Positions 29,282 through 38,789 of a stretch of 64,000 nucleotides of DNA are shown piece by piece (position 1 is the stretch's first letter; the number at the start of each line of letters is the position of its first letter). The stretch comes from Microbacteriaceae bacterium (GTDB lineage Bacteria; Actinomycetota; Actinomycetes; Actinomycetales; Microbacteriaceae): NCBI GenBank assembly GCA_003852775.1, contig RDDZ01000035.1:1-64000 (forward strand), in the 5' to 3' direction. A program made the position numbers and the translations under genes. Below the pieces are notes generated by a model, which worked only from the letters and a program-made list of their open reading frames with translations, searched no databases and was not told the DNA's origin.

Positions 29282-30490
29282 ATGTCCCGGTCTCTTCCCG
29301 AAGATCCGCTGATCCGCAGCCTCGTCGTCCAGGCTCGTCGCGCGCAGGTCAGCCGCCGCGCGATGCTCCAGGGCACCGGCATCGGCGCCGCCGCCCTCAC
29401 GCTCGCGGCATGCTCGACGGGCGGATCGGACAAGCCGAGCCCCGCCGCCGACAACTCCGCGAACGACCCGACCCTCACGTGGGCCAACTGGGCGCTCTAC
29501 CTCGACGAGGACGACGCGGGCAACCACCCGACGCTCGACCGCTTCGAGGAGGAGACGGGCATCTCCGTCGACTACCGCGTCGACGTCGACGACAACAACT
29601 CGTATAACGCGAAGGTCAAGGACCAGCTCGCGCTCGGTCAGGACATCGGCGCGGACCTCGTCTGCCTCACCGACTGGATGGCCAGCCGCTGGGTGCGCCT
29701 CGGCTACACGCAGGAGCTCGCCGACGCGAACATCCCGAACAAGGCGAACCTCGAGCCGAGCCTGCTCGACGTCGACTTCGACAAGGGCCGCAAGCACACC
29801 CTCCCGTGGCAGGGCGGGTTCGCCGGCATCTGCTGGAACAAGGCCAAGGTCCCCGAGGGCCTGCGCTCGGTGAGCGACCTGTGGAAGCCGCAGTTCAAGG
29901 GACGCGTGGGCGTGCTGAGCGAGATGCGCGACACGATCGGCCTCATCATGATGGAGAACGGCGTCGACATCTCCGGCGACTTCACCAACGACCAGTTCTC
30001 GGAGGCCATCGAGATCTTCCGCAAGCAGGTCGAGGTCGGCCAGATCCGCAACATCAAGGGCAACTCGTACATCGACGACCTCGCCAACGAGGACACCCTC
30101 GTCGCGATCGTGTGGTCGGGCGACGTCACGACCCTCAACGCCGAGAACGGCGACCGCTGGGAGTTCGCGATCCCGGAGGCCGGCGGCACGATCTGGAACG
30201 ACAACTTCCTCATCCCCATCGGCTCGCCCCGCAAGGCCAACGCCGAGAAGCTCATCAACTACTACTACGAGCCCGAGATCGCGGCCGAGGTCGCGGCGTG
30301 GGTGAATTACATCACCCCCGTCGTCGGCGCCAAGGAGGCGGCCGAGGCGATCGACCCCGAGCTCGTGGAGAACCAGCTGATCTTCCCGAACGAGGAGACG
30401 CTGTCGAAGGTCAAGCAGTTCCGCACGCTGAGCCCCGCAGAGGAGCAGTCGTTCGGAGCCGAGTTCCAGTCCGTCCTGATCGGCGCCTGA
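29282..30490 (+). CDS. spermidine/putrescine-type ABC transporter substrate-binding lipoprotein
   Basis: Tat-like RRAQVSRRAMLQGTGIGAAALTLAAC lipobox; PotD/F-like ...YRVDVDDNNSYNAKVKDQLALGQDIGADLVCLTDWMASR; followed by potABC-like genes. Confidence 0.9.
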   Translation: MSRSLPEDPLIRSLVVQARRAQVSRRAMLQGTGIGAAALTLAACSTGGSDKPSPAADNSANDPTLTWANWALYLDEDDAGNHPTLDRFEEETGISVDYRVDVDDNNSYNAKVKDQLALGQDIGADLVCLTDWMASRWVRLGYTQELADANIPNKANLEPSLLDVDFDKGRKHTLPWQGGFAGICWNKAKVPEGLRSVSDLWKPQFKGRVGVLSEMRDTIGLIMMENGVDISGDFTNDQFSEAIEIFRKQVEVGQIRNIKGNSYIDDLANEDTLVAIVWSGDVTTLNAENGDRWEFAIPEAGGTIWNDNFLIPIGSPRKANAEKLINYYYEPEIAAEVAAWVNYITPVVGAKEAAEAIDPELVENQLIFPNEETLSKVKQFRTLSPAEEQSFGAEFQSVLIGA

Positions 30491-31686
30491 TGGGAGGTTC
30501 GTTCGACGAATCCGGTGCCGACCTCGAACTGGTCGGCGTCACGAAGCGCTTTCCCGGGTTCACGGCGATCGAGAACCTCAACCTGACGATCCCGGCGGGG
30601 TCGTTCTTCGCCCTGCTCGGTCCGTCCGGGTGCGGCAAGACGACCACGCTGCGGCTCGTCGCGGGACTCGAGGAGCCGACGGCCGGACGCATCCTCATCG
30701 GCGGCAAGGACGTCACCGCGACGAAGCCGCACCAGCGGCCCGTCAACACGGTGTTCCAGAGCTACGCGCTCTTCCCGCACATGACCGTGCTCGCGAACGT
30801 CGAGTTCGGTCTCAAGCGGCGGGGCATCTCGAACGCCCAGGCGCTCGCGCACGAGGCGCTGCGCCTCGTCGAGCTCGACCACGTCGCCGGGCGCAAGCCG
30901 AGCCAGCTCTCGGGTGGCCAGCAGCAGCGCGTTGCGCTCGCGCGCGCCGTCGTCAACCGTCCCGCCCTGCTGCTGCTCGACGAGCCCCTCGGCGCCCTCG
31001 ACCTGAAGCTGCGCCGCCAGATGCAGCTCGAGCTCAAGGCGATCCAGAGCGAGGTCGGGCTCACCTTCCTCCACGTGACCCACGACCAGGAGGAGGCCAT
31101 GACGATGGCCGACACGGTCGCCGTCATGAACAAGGGCCGCATCGAGCAGATGGGTGCGCCCGAGGAGCTCTACGAGCTGCCGCGCACCTCGTTCGTCGCC
31201 AACTTCCTCGGCCAGTCGAACCTGTTCACGGGCCCCGTCGTGGAGTCCGCGGCCGACTCGATCACGGTCGAGGTCGCGGGCGTCGGCGTCAAGGTCCCGC
31301 GCGAGCGCGCCCAGCGGCACGCGGGCGAGGTGACCATCGGCGTCCGTCCCGAGAAGCTCACGCTGCACACGAGCAAGCCCGACTCCGTCGCCGGCCTCAA
31401 CGTCCTCGGCCCCGGCACGATCACCGACGTCTCGTTCACGGGCGTCAGCACGCAGTACCTCGTGCAGATCCCCGGCCTGCCGGCCATCACCGTGTTCGCG
31501 CAGAACATGGCGTTCGGCCCGGTCGCCGAGCAGGGCGCCGAGGTGTGGGTGTCGTGGCGCGTCGAGCACGGCTTCGGCCTCGCCGACGAGGCGGACCCGG
31601 AGCCGCGCTTCGCGGACGACGACGACACGCGGTCGATCGCCGTGCAGCGCCGCCAGAGCCTCGAAGTCGAGCTGGACGAGGCCTGA
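30490..31686 (+). CDS. potA: spermidine/putrescine-type ABC transporter ATP-binding protein
   Basis: [41 protein letters not shown]-terminal TOBE-like region. Confidence 0.92.
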   Translation: MGGSFDESGADLELVGVTKRFPGFTAIENLNLTIPAGSFFALLGPSGCGKTTTLRLVAGLEEPTAGRILIGGKDVTATKPHQRPVNTVFQSYALFPHMTVLANVEFGLKRRGISNAQALAHEALRLVELDHVAGRKPSQLSGGQQQRVALARAVVNRPALLLLDEPLGALDLKLRRQMQLELKAIQSEVGLTFLHVTHDQEEAMTMADTVAVMNKGRIEQMGAPEELYELPRTSFVANFLGQSNLFTGPVVESAADSITVEVAGVGVKVPRERAQRHAGEVTIGVRPEKLTLHTSKPDSVAGLNVLGPGTITDVSFTGVSTQYLVQIPGLPAITVFAQNMAFGPVAEQGAEVWVSWRVEHGFGLADEADPEPRFADDDDTRSIAVQRRQSLEVELDEA

Positions 31687-32600
31687 TGGCATTCGGTGCG
31701 TTCGCCAACTCGGGCCCCGACCTCTCGGCCTCGGCCCCGCGCAGGCGCAGCTACGTCGCGCTCATCCTGCTCGCGCCCGGCATCCTGTACCTGATCGCGA
31801 CCTTCGTCGCACCGCTCGGCTCGCTCGTGCTGACGAGCTTCAAGGAGCCCGGCGGGAACTTCGAGGTCGGCGAGTACGTGTACGCGTTCCGCTGGGAGAA
31901 CTACGCGGAGGCGCTCGGCCGCTTCGGCGAGATCTTCGGGCGGACCTTCCTGTTCTCGCTCCTCGCGACGATCTTCGCGCTCATCATCAGCTACCCGCTC
32001 GCCTACTTCATCGGCGTGACGCTGCGGCGGTTCCCGCTGTGGCAGAGCCTCGTGCTCATCCTCGTGATCGCGCCGTTCTTCATCAGCTTCCTGCTGCGCA
32101 CCCTCGCCTGGAAGGCGATCTTCTCGGACGAGGGTCCCGTGGTGAGCTTCCTGCAGGCGATCGGGCTGTTCGGGCCGGAGCAGTACCTCAACGGCACCGC
32201 GTTCACCGTGGTGTTCGGTCTGACCTACAACTACATCCCGTTCATGACCCTGCCCATCTACGCATCGCTCGAGCGCCTCGACCTGCGGTACGTGGAGGCG
32301 GGCGGCGACCTGTACGCGGGCCCGGTCCAGCGGTTCTGGCGCATCATCCTGCCGCTGTCGCTCCCGGGCGTCGTGTCGGGCACGCTCCTGACCTTCATCC
32401 CCGCGTCCGGCGACTACGTCAACGCGAGCAAGGACTTCCTGGGCTCGACGAACACGGTCATGGCGGGCAACGTCATCAACGACCTCTTCTTCCAGAGCTT
32501 CTACCCGGTGTCGGCGGCGGTCTCGATCCTCCTGATGATCGCGATCCTCATCCCCGTCATCGCGTACGTCATGAAGAGCGGATCGGAGGACCTGCTGTGA
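31686..32600 (+). CDS. ABC transporter permease (PotB-like)
   Basis: Six-TM permease with EAA-like motif RYVEAGGDLYAGPVQRFWRIILPLSLPGV. Confidence 0.92.
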   Translation: MAFGAFANSGPDLSASAPRRRSYVALILLAPGILYLIATFVAPLGSLVLTSFKEPGGNFEVGEYVYAFRWENYAEALGRFGEIFGRTFLFSLLATIFALIISYPLAYFIGVTLRRFPLWQSLVLILVIAPFFISFLLRTLAWKAIFSDEGPVVSFLQAIGLFGPEQYLNGTAFTVVFGLTYNYIPFMTLPIYASLERLDLRYVEAGGDLYAGPVQRFWRIILPLSLPGVVSGTLLTFIPASGDYVNASKDFLGSTNTVMAGNVINDLFFQSFYPVSAAVSILLMIAILIPVIAYVMKSGSEDLL

Positions 32601-33469
32601 CCACCCAGGAGGCCGCGGCGATCGCGGAGACCGCTCCCGCACCCCGGCGCCGCGGGCGCGCCCGCAGCGGACGCGGCGGGACCGGATCGTGGGTCGTCGG
32701 CGCGTACTCGCTCATCGCCCTCGCGATCATGATGATCCCGATCGTCTACACGATCGTGTTCTCGTTCAACGACGCGCGCCGCAGCAACATCGTGTGGCGC
32801 GGGTTCACGCTCGACAACTGGCTCGGCATCTGCGACGACGACCGCGTGTGCGAGTCGTTCGGCAACAGCATCCTCGTGGGCGTCACCGCGACGATCGTGG
32901 CGACCGTGCTCGGCACGATGATCGCGATCGCGATCGTGCGCTACACCTTCAAGATGCGCACGCTCATCACGGTGCTGCTCTTCCTGCCGATGGCGACGCC
33001 GGAGGTCGTGCTCGGCTCGGGTCTCGGCTCCCAGTTCGTGAACATGGGCGTCGAGCGCGGCCTGTGGACGATCATCGTCGCCCACATCATGTTCTGCATC
33101 AGCTTCGTCGTCGTCACGGTGCGGGCGCGCGTCGCGAGCCTCGACCCCTCGCTCGAGGAGGCCGGTCGCGACCTCTACGCGAGCCCCGGTCAGGTGTTCT
33201 GGCGCGTGACGCTGCCGCTGCTCATGCCGGGCATCCTGGCCGCAGCGCTGCTGTGCTTCGCGCTCAGCTTCGACGACTTCATCATCACGAACTTCGTCTC
33301 CGGCAACGCCGAGACCTTCCCGAAGTTCGTGTACGTCGCGGCCAGCCGCGGCATCCCGCCCCAGTCGAACGTCATCGCATCCGCGGTGTTCTTCCTCGCG
33401 ATCATCATCGTGGTCGCGGCGCAGCTGTCGGCGGGCGCCCGGCGCCGCAAGCTCGCCAAGACGGGGTGA
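32597..33469 (+). CDS. ABC transporter permease (PotC-like)
   Basis: EEAGRDLYASPGQVFWRVTLPLLMPGILAAALLCFALSFDDFIITNFV. Confidence 0.93.
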   Translation: MTTQEAAAIAETAPAPRRRGRARSGRGGTGSWVVGAYSLIALAIMMIPIVYTIVFSFNDARRSNIVWRGFTLDNWLGICDDDRVCESFGNSILVGVTATIVATVLGTMIAIAIVRYTFKMRTLITVLLFLPMATPEVVLGSGLGSQFVNMGVERGLWTIIVAHIMFCISFVVVTVRARVASLDPSLEEAGRDLYASPGQVFWRVTLPLLMPGILAAALLCFALSFDDFIITNFVSGNAETFPKFVYVAASRGIPPQSNVIASAVFFLAIIIVVAAQLSAGARRRKLAKTG

Positions 33470-33471
33470 TC

Positions 33472-34839
33472 ATGTACGAGGACCGCGCGCGTCTCACGAG
33501 GCTGTGGGAGGCGGAGCTGGAGACGTTCCGACGGCTCCACCCGCGCTCCGGGCAGCTCTGGGAGCAGGCCAAGGCCCACCTCCCCGGGGGTGTGCCGATG
33601 CTGTGGATGTCGAAGTGGCCGGGCGACTGGCCCCTCTACGTCGAGGAGGCGAAGGGCGCCCACTTCCGGTGCGCCGACGGGATCGACCACGTCGATCTGT
33701 GCCTCGGCGACACGGGGGCGATGGTCGGCCACGCACCCGAGGCCTCCGTCGCCGCGATCACCGAGCGCCTCGCGAAGGGCTCGACCTTCATGCTGCCGAC
33801 GGAGGACGCGGCGGTCGCCGCATCCCTCCTCGCGGAGCGCTTCGGGCTGCCCGAGTGGCAGTTCACGCTCTCGGCGACCGACGCGAACCGCCACGTGCTG
33901 CGCTACGCCCGCCAGGCCACCGGCCGGCGGAAGGTGCTCGTGATCGACTACTGCTATCACGGCACCGTCGACGAGGCGTACGCGACGCTCGACGACGACG
34001 GCCGTGTCGTGTCGCGTCGCCGCAACATCGGCCCGCCTGTGCCGCTCGACGAGACGACCGTCGTCGTGGCGTTCGACGACATCGCGGGTCTCGAGGCCGC
34101 CCTCGAGACGGGCGAGGTGGCCGCGGTGCTCGCCGAGCCCGCCATGACCAACATCGGCATCGTGCTCCCGCCGGACGGATGGCACGAGGCCGTGCGGGCG
34201 GCGTGCGACCGCACGGGCACGATCCTCGTGATCGACGAGACGCACACGCTGTGCGCGGGCCCCGGCGGCATGACCGCGCGCGACGGCCTGCGCCCGGACG
34301 TCGTGGTCGTCGGCAAGACGATCGGCGGCGGCATCCCCGCGGCCGCGTGGGGCATGACGAGCGAGCTCGCGCAGCGCGTGCGCGACAGTCTCGACTGGGC
34401 GGGCGAGGGCCGCGAGGACCTCGACGTCGGGGGAGTGGGCGGCACGCTCGCCGGCAACGCCGTGTCGATGGCCGGCATCCGCGCGACGCTGAGCCAGGTG
34501 CTCACGCCCGAGGTCTACCCCGGCATGATCGACCGCGCGACGGAGTGGACCGCGGGCGTGCAGGCCGCGATCGACGAGTTCGGGGCGCCGTGGCAGGTGA
34601 CCCAACTCGGCTGCCGTGCCGAGTACAGCTTCCGCCCGACCGCGCCCGCCAACGGCCGGGAGGCCGCGGAGGCCGACGACTTCGAGCTGCAGCAGTACCT
34701 GCACCTGCACGCCCTCAACCGGGGCATCCTCATCACGCCGTTCCACAACATGGCGCTCATGTCTCCCGCGACCACCTCGGAGGACGTGGCGCGCCACACG
34801 GAGGCGTTCCGCGAGGCCGTGGCGTCGCTCTTCGGCTGA
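33472..34839 (+). CDS. class III aminotransferase (glutamate-1-semialdehyde aminomutase-like)
   Basis: AKAHLPGGVPMLWMSKWPGDWPLYVEEAKGAHFRCADG, VIDETHTLCAGPGG, VVGKTIGGGIPAAAWG. Confidence 0.88.
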   Translation: MYEDRARLTRLWEAELETFRRLHPRSGQLWEQAKAHLPGGVPMLWMSKWPGDWPLYVEEAKGAHFRCADGIDHVDLCLGDTGAMVGHAPEASVAAITERLAKGSTFMLPTEDAAVAASLLAERFGLPEWQFTLSATDANRHVLRYARQATGRRKVLVIDYCYHGTVDEAYATLDDDGRVVSRRRNIGPPVPLDETTVVVAFDDIAGLEAALETGEVAAVLAEPAMTNIGIVLPPDGWHEAVRAACDRTGTILVIDETHTLCAGPGGMTARDGLRPDVVVVGKTIGGGIPAAAWGMTSELAQRVRDSLDWAGEGREDLDVGGVGGTLAGNAVSMAGIRATLSQVLTPEVYPGMIDRATEWTAGVQAAIDEFGAPWQVTQLGCRAEYSFRPTAPANGREAAEADDFELQQYLHLHALNRGILITPFHNMALMSPATTSEDVARHTEAFREAVASLFG

Positions 34840-34848
34840 CGCCCGCGG

Positions 34849-35772
34849 TCAGAACGCGACGCGGAGCGTCGTGTACGGGTCGGCGAGGGCCGCGAGCGTC
34901 TCGTCGGCGACCTCGCGCGCCAGCAGCCCCTCGCGCACGAGGAGCTCGAGACCCACGGGCGTCGTGGGCCGGTGCGCCCCGTCGAGCGCCTTGACCGCGA
35001 CGGCCTCGCCCGCGGGCGTCACGAGCACGAGCACGCCCTCGGCGCCGAGCTTCGCGACGAGGCCCGTGCGTTCGATCGTGACCGTGTTGCTGCGTCCGGG
35101 GCCGTCGATCGCCCAGGGGTGACGGCGGATGCTGTCGCCCAGCCGTGTGCCGGCGCGCGCGGCGCGGGAGGCGAGGCGCGCGAGACCGGTGAGGCTGAGC
35201 GTCGGCACGGGCGCGCCGCATCCGTCGACCCCGACGTGGTGGATCGTCTCCGCGGCGAGGCCCTCGACCGTCGTCAGCACCTGCTGCTGCAGCGGATGCC
35301 GCGGGTGGAGGTAGCCGTCGAGGTCCCAGCCGCGCGCGACGCACGCGGCGAGGAACGAGGCGTGCTTGCCGGAGCAGTTCATCGTGATCCGCCGCGGCTC
35401 CGTCACGGCTCGACGGGCGGCGGAGTCGCCGGGCCAGTCCGGCGGGCATCCGAGCGCTGCCTCGTCGAGGCGCGCACCCGCGAGCATGCGCTCCACGACG
35501 GCGACGTGCGCGGGCGTCCCCGCGTGGCTCGCCGCCGAGAGCACCGTCTGCTCCTCGTCGAACGTGACCCCGAGCAGCTCGACGGCCGTCGCCTGCCCCA
35601 GCTTGAGCGTCGAGCGCGGGTAGACGAGCGCCGACGGGTCGCCGAGCGCGCGCACGACCGAGCCCTCGGCGTCGACGAGCACGGCCGCGCCGAGATGGCG
35701 CGACTCGGGCACGCCCGAGCGCTCGACGAGCGCGAGCTCGACCGAGGACGCCGCGTCGAGCGGACCGGTCAC
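34849..35772 (-). CDS. asparaginase (AnsA/Asparaginase_II family)
   Basis: MNCSGKHASFLAACVARGWDLDGYLHPRHPLQQ, VGVDGCGAPVPTLSLTGLARL; GTG start overlaps gabT stop. Confidence 0.85.
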   Translation of the reverse strand: MTGPLDAASSVELALVERSGVPESRHLGAAVLVDAEGSVVRALGDPSALVYPRSTLKLGQATAVELLGVTFDEEQTVLSAASHAGTPAHVAVVERMLAGARLDEAALGCPPDWPGDSAARRAVTEPRRITMNCSGKHASFLAACVARGWDLDGYLHPRHPLQQQVLTTVEGLAAETIHHVGVDGCGAPVPTLSLTGLARLASRAARAGTRLGDSIRRHPWAIDGPGRSNTVTIERTGLVAKLGAEGVLVLVTPAGEAVAVKALDGAHRPTTPVGLELLVREGLLAREVADETLAALADPYTTLRVAF

Positions 35773-37121
35773 GCGCCCGCCGCGGCGAACGACTCCTCGA
35801 GCACCGCGACGGCGTCGGCGAGGAGGTCGTCGGTCAGCGCGAGGCTCGGCAGGAAGCGGAGCACGTTGCCGTAGGTGCCGGCGGTCAGCACGAGCACGCC
35901 GCGCTGGGCCGCCTCGGCCGCGATCTTGGCGGGAAGGTCGGCGCGGGGCTCGTGAGTCTCGGGGTCGAGCAGCTCGACCGCGAGCATCGCGCCCTTGCCC
36001 CGCACCTCGGCGATGACGGGGAAGCGCTCGCGCAGGGCCTCGAGCGCACGCCGCAGGCCCGCCTCGATGCGCTGCGCCTCGGCGAGGAGCCCGTCGCGCT
36101 CGATGCGCTCGAACACCGCGACGGCCGCCGCGCACGCGACGGGGTTGCCGCCGAAGGTGCCGCCGAGGCCCCCGGGCTGGGAGGCGTCCATGATCTCGGC
36201 GCGGCCCGTGACGCCCGCGAGCGGCAGGCCGCCCGCGATGCCCTTGGCCGAGAGCACGAGGTCGGGGACGAGGCCGAAGTGCTCGCTCGCGAAGTAGGCG
36301 CCCGTGCGGGCCATGCCCGACTGGATCTCGTCGGCGATGAAGACGACGCCGTTCGCGGTGCACCACTCCTGGAGGGCGGGCAGATAGCCCTGGGCGGGCA
36401 CGATGAAGCCGCCCTCGCCCTGGATGGGCTCGACGACGAGGCACGCGAGATCCGCGGCGCCGACCGTCTTCTCGAGGTAGCCGATCGTGCGCTTCGCGGC
36501 CTCCGCGCCCGACAGTCCGTCGTGGAGCGGGTAGGAGTTCGGGGCGCGGTAGATGTCGCCCGCGAACGGGCCGTAGCCCGCCGCGTACGGCATCGCCTTG
36601 AAGTTCATGGCCATCGTGAGGTTCGTGCGGCCGTGGTACGCGTGCTCGAGCACGGCGACGCCGCGGCGACCGGTGAACCTGCGGGCGATCTTGACGCCGT
36701 TCTCGACGGCCTCCGCGCCCGAGTTGACGAGCACGGTCTTCTTCGCGAAGTCGCCGGGGGTGTGCGCGGCGAGGAGCTCGGCGACGCGCACGTACTCCTC
36801 GTAGGGCGTGATCGTGAAGAGCGTGTGGGTGACCTGGGTGAGCTGGGCGGCCGCGGCGGCGACGACCGCGCCGTCCGTGTGGCCGATCGTCGTGACGCCG
36901 ATGCCCGCGCCGAGGTCGATGAACTGGTTGCCGTCGACGTCGACGAGGATCGCGCCGTGCGCGCGCTCGATGAAGACGGGCAGGGCGCTCGAGACGCCGT
37001 CCGAGACGACCTGGCGACGTCGCTCCTGGAACTCGTTCGACCGCGGTCCGGGGATCGCGGTGACGACGCGGCGCTCGAGCTCGAGCGGCGCTACCGTGGG
37101 AGGGGTCAGCGTGTCGGTCAT
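35769..37121 (-). CDS. gabT: 4-aminobutyrate--2-oxoglutarate transaminase (paralog 1)
   Basis: VDGNQFIDLGAGIGVTTIGHTD, VNSGAEAVENGVKIARRFTGRRGVAVLEHAYHGRTNLTMAMNFK, IADEIQSGMARTGAYFASEH, SAKGIAGGLPLAGVTGRAEIMD. Confidence 0.93.
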   Translation of the reverse strand: MTDTLTPPTVAPLELERRVVTAIPGPRSNEFQERRRQVVSDGVSSALPVFIERAHGAILVDVDGNQFIDLGAGIGVTTIGHTDGAVVAAAAAQLTQVTHTLFTITPYEEYVRVAELLAAHTPGDFAKKTVLVNSGAEAVENGVKIARRFTGRRGVAVLEHAYHGRTNLTMAMNFKAMPYAAGYGPFAGDIYRAPNSYPLHDGLSGAEAAKRTIGYLEKTVGAADLACLVVEPIQGEGGFIVPAQGYLPALQEWCTANGVVFIADEIQSGMARTGAYFASEHFGLVPDLVLSAKGIAGGLPLAGVTGRAEIMDASQPGGLGGTFGGNPVACAAAVAVFERIERDGLLAEAQRIEAGLRRALEALRERFPVIAEVRGKGAMLAVELLDPETHEPRADLPAKIAAEAAQRGVLVLTAGTYGNVLRFLPSLALTDDLLADAVAVLEESFAAAGA

Positions 37122-37149
37122 GGCTGCGATCCTACCTCTGCGCCCGGGT

Positions 37150-37169
37150 GCTCGGAGATGCTGATTCCG
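37150..37169 (-). promoter_or_regulatory. Candidate operator overlapping -35: CGGAATCAG-catc-TCCGAGC
   Basis: CTCCGA-N17-TAGGAT promoter; 28 nt between element and gabT ATG versus 27 nt at the ALDH gene. Confidence 0.5.
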
Positions 37170-37200
37170 CAGCCGTGGCCTACTGAGAGTGAGGAATCGC

Positions 37201-37689
37201 ATGCGCCACCGCCACAACTATGCGGTTTCCGTCGAATGGACGGGGAATCGCGGCACCGGCACGTCCGGCTACCGCGACTACGGGCGCGACCACATCGTGC
37301 GCGCGGAGGGCAAGCTCCACGAGCTCGCCGGGTCGAGCGACCGGGTCTTCCACGGCGACCGGGAGCGCTGGAACCCCGAGGAGCTCCTGCTCGCCGCTCT
37401 CAGCCAGTGCCACCTGCTGAGCTACCTGCACGTCGCCTCGTCGCGCGGCATCGTCGTCGTGGCCTACACGGACGACGCGACGGGCGTCATGGAGCAGACC
37501 GCGGACGGCGGCGGGCACTTCACGGAGGCGACGCTCCGGCCCGTCGTGACGATCGCCGCGGGCGACCCCGCGGACGCGCTCGACGCGCACCACGAGGCGG
37601 CCCGGAAGTGCTTCATCGCGGCGTCGGTCGCCTTCCCGGTGCGCCACGAGCCGCGGATCGTGCTCGCCGACGACCCGGCGAACGCCTAG
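37201..37689 (+). CDS. OsmC family protein
   Basis: WNPEELLLAALSQCHLLSYLHVASSRGI motif; GAGGA SD 5 nt before ATG. Confidence 0.88.
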   Translation: MRHRHNYAVSVEWTGNRGTGTSGYRDYGRDHIVRAEGKLHELAGSSDRVFHGDRERWNPEELLLAALSQCHLLSYLHVASSRGIVVVAYTDDATGVMEQTADGGGHFTEATLRPVVTIAAGDPADALDAHHEAARKCFIAASVAFPVRHEPRIVLADDPANA

Positions 37690-37699
37690 GCTCCGGGGC

Positions 37700-38782
37700 T
37701 CAGCCCTCGGGCGCCGAGCGGCTGTCGAGCTGCGAGTACAGCTCGGCGCGCTGGGCGTCGAGCGTCTTCAGCTCCTCGATCTTGGCGTTGTAGGCGTCCA
37801 CGTCGGCGTTGAGCTGGAGGCGGTCGGCCTCGAGCGCCTCCTGTCGGGCGATGAGCGCCCCGCGCTCGCGCTGGAACTGCTCCTGCGACGCGAAGCCCCC
37901 GACGGTGTCGGCGCGCCGGTTGAAGTCCGCGATGTCGGCCTCGAGCCGCGCGATGGCCGCGTCGTAGGCGGCGGAGCGCTGCTCGAGGTCGGCGAGGGCC
38001 GCATCGAGCTCGGCGCTCAGCTGCTCGATGCGCTCGGAGTACTCGTCGATCTGCGCGGTGCGCTCCCGCTCGAACGCGACCACCCGCGCGCGGTCGGCGA
38101 AGATCTCCGCGTAGTGCGCCTCGAGCTCGGCGGGGAGCCCCTCGTAGCCGGTGCCCACGCGCGAGTGCCACTCGTCGGCGTGTTGGCGCTCCGCATAGCC
38201 GGCGACCGTCGCGATGTTGGGGTCGTCCTCGTCGAGCCCGGCCACGACCTCGGCGACGAGGGCGTCGATGCGCGAACGCTCGTCGCGCGACATCCGCTCG
38301 TACACCGCGTGCAGCAGCTCGTGGGCGGCGGTCGCCTCGACGGTCCCGGCGAGACGCTCGTCGGTCACGTCGTAGATGTAGATCGTGCCGCTGCCGTAGC
38401 AGCCGAGCACGACGCCCGCCTCGAGGGGGCAGTGCTCCTGGAAGTCGGATGCCGCGTCGATGCGCGGACGGCTCGCGAAGAAGATGCGACGGCCCGTCTC
38501 GGTGAGGGTCAGGCGCTCCGCGAGCTGCTCGATGCGCTCGGGCTGGGGTTCCGTCCAGACGACCCACTGATCGGCCCACGCCTGCCGGCGCTGCGCGTCC
38601 CACGGCTGCGCGACGAGGGCGCCGACCGCGAGGGCGGCCACGAGCACGCCCGCGATCCAGCGCCCGACGCGTCGTCGGCGGCGGCGCGGGCGCAGCAGCG
38701 GCACCTCCGCGCCCGGGCCCTCGTCGGGCCGGGGGAACGGATCCGTCGCCGCGGGGCGGAGGTCGGCGAACTCGTCGGCCAT
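37700..38782 (-). CDS. single-TM membrane protein with HELLH motif and C-terminal coiled coil
   Basis: N-terminal TM WIAGVLVAALAVGALVAQ; ATAAHELLHAVYERMSRDER (HEXXH); C-terminal coiled coil IDEYSERIEQLSAELDAALADLEQRSAAYDAAIARLEADI. Confidence 0.8.
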   Translation of the reverse strand: MADEFADLRPAATDPFPRPDEGPGAEVPLLRPRRRRRRVGRWIAGVLVAALAVGALVAQPWDAQRRQAWADQWVVWTEPQPERIEQLAERLTLTETGRRIFFASRPRIDAASDFQEHCPLEAGVVLGCYGSGTIYIYDVTDERLAGTVEATAAHELLHAVYERMSRDERSRIDALVAEVVAGLDEDDPNIATVAGYAERQHADEWHSRVGTGYEGLPAELEAHYAEIFADRARVVAFERERTAQIDEYSERIEQLSAELDAALADLEQRSAAYDAAIARLEADIADFNRRADTVGGFASQEQFQRERGALIARQEALEADRLQLNADVDAYNAKIEELKTLDAQRAELYSQLDSRSAPEG

Positions 38783-38789
38783 GGCGTCC

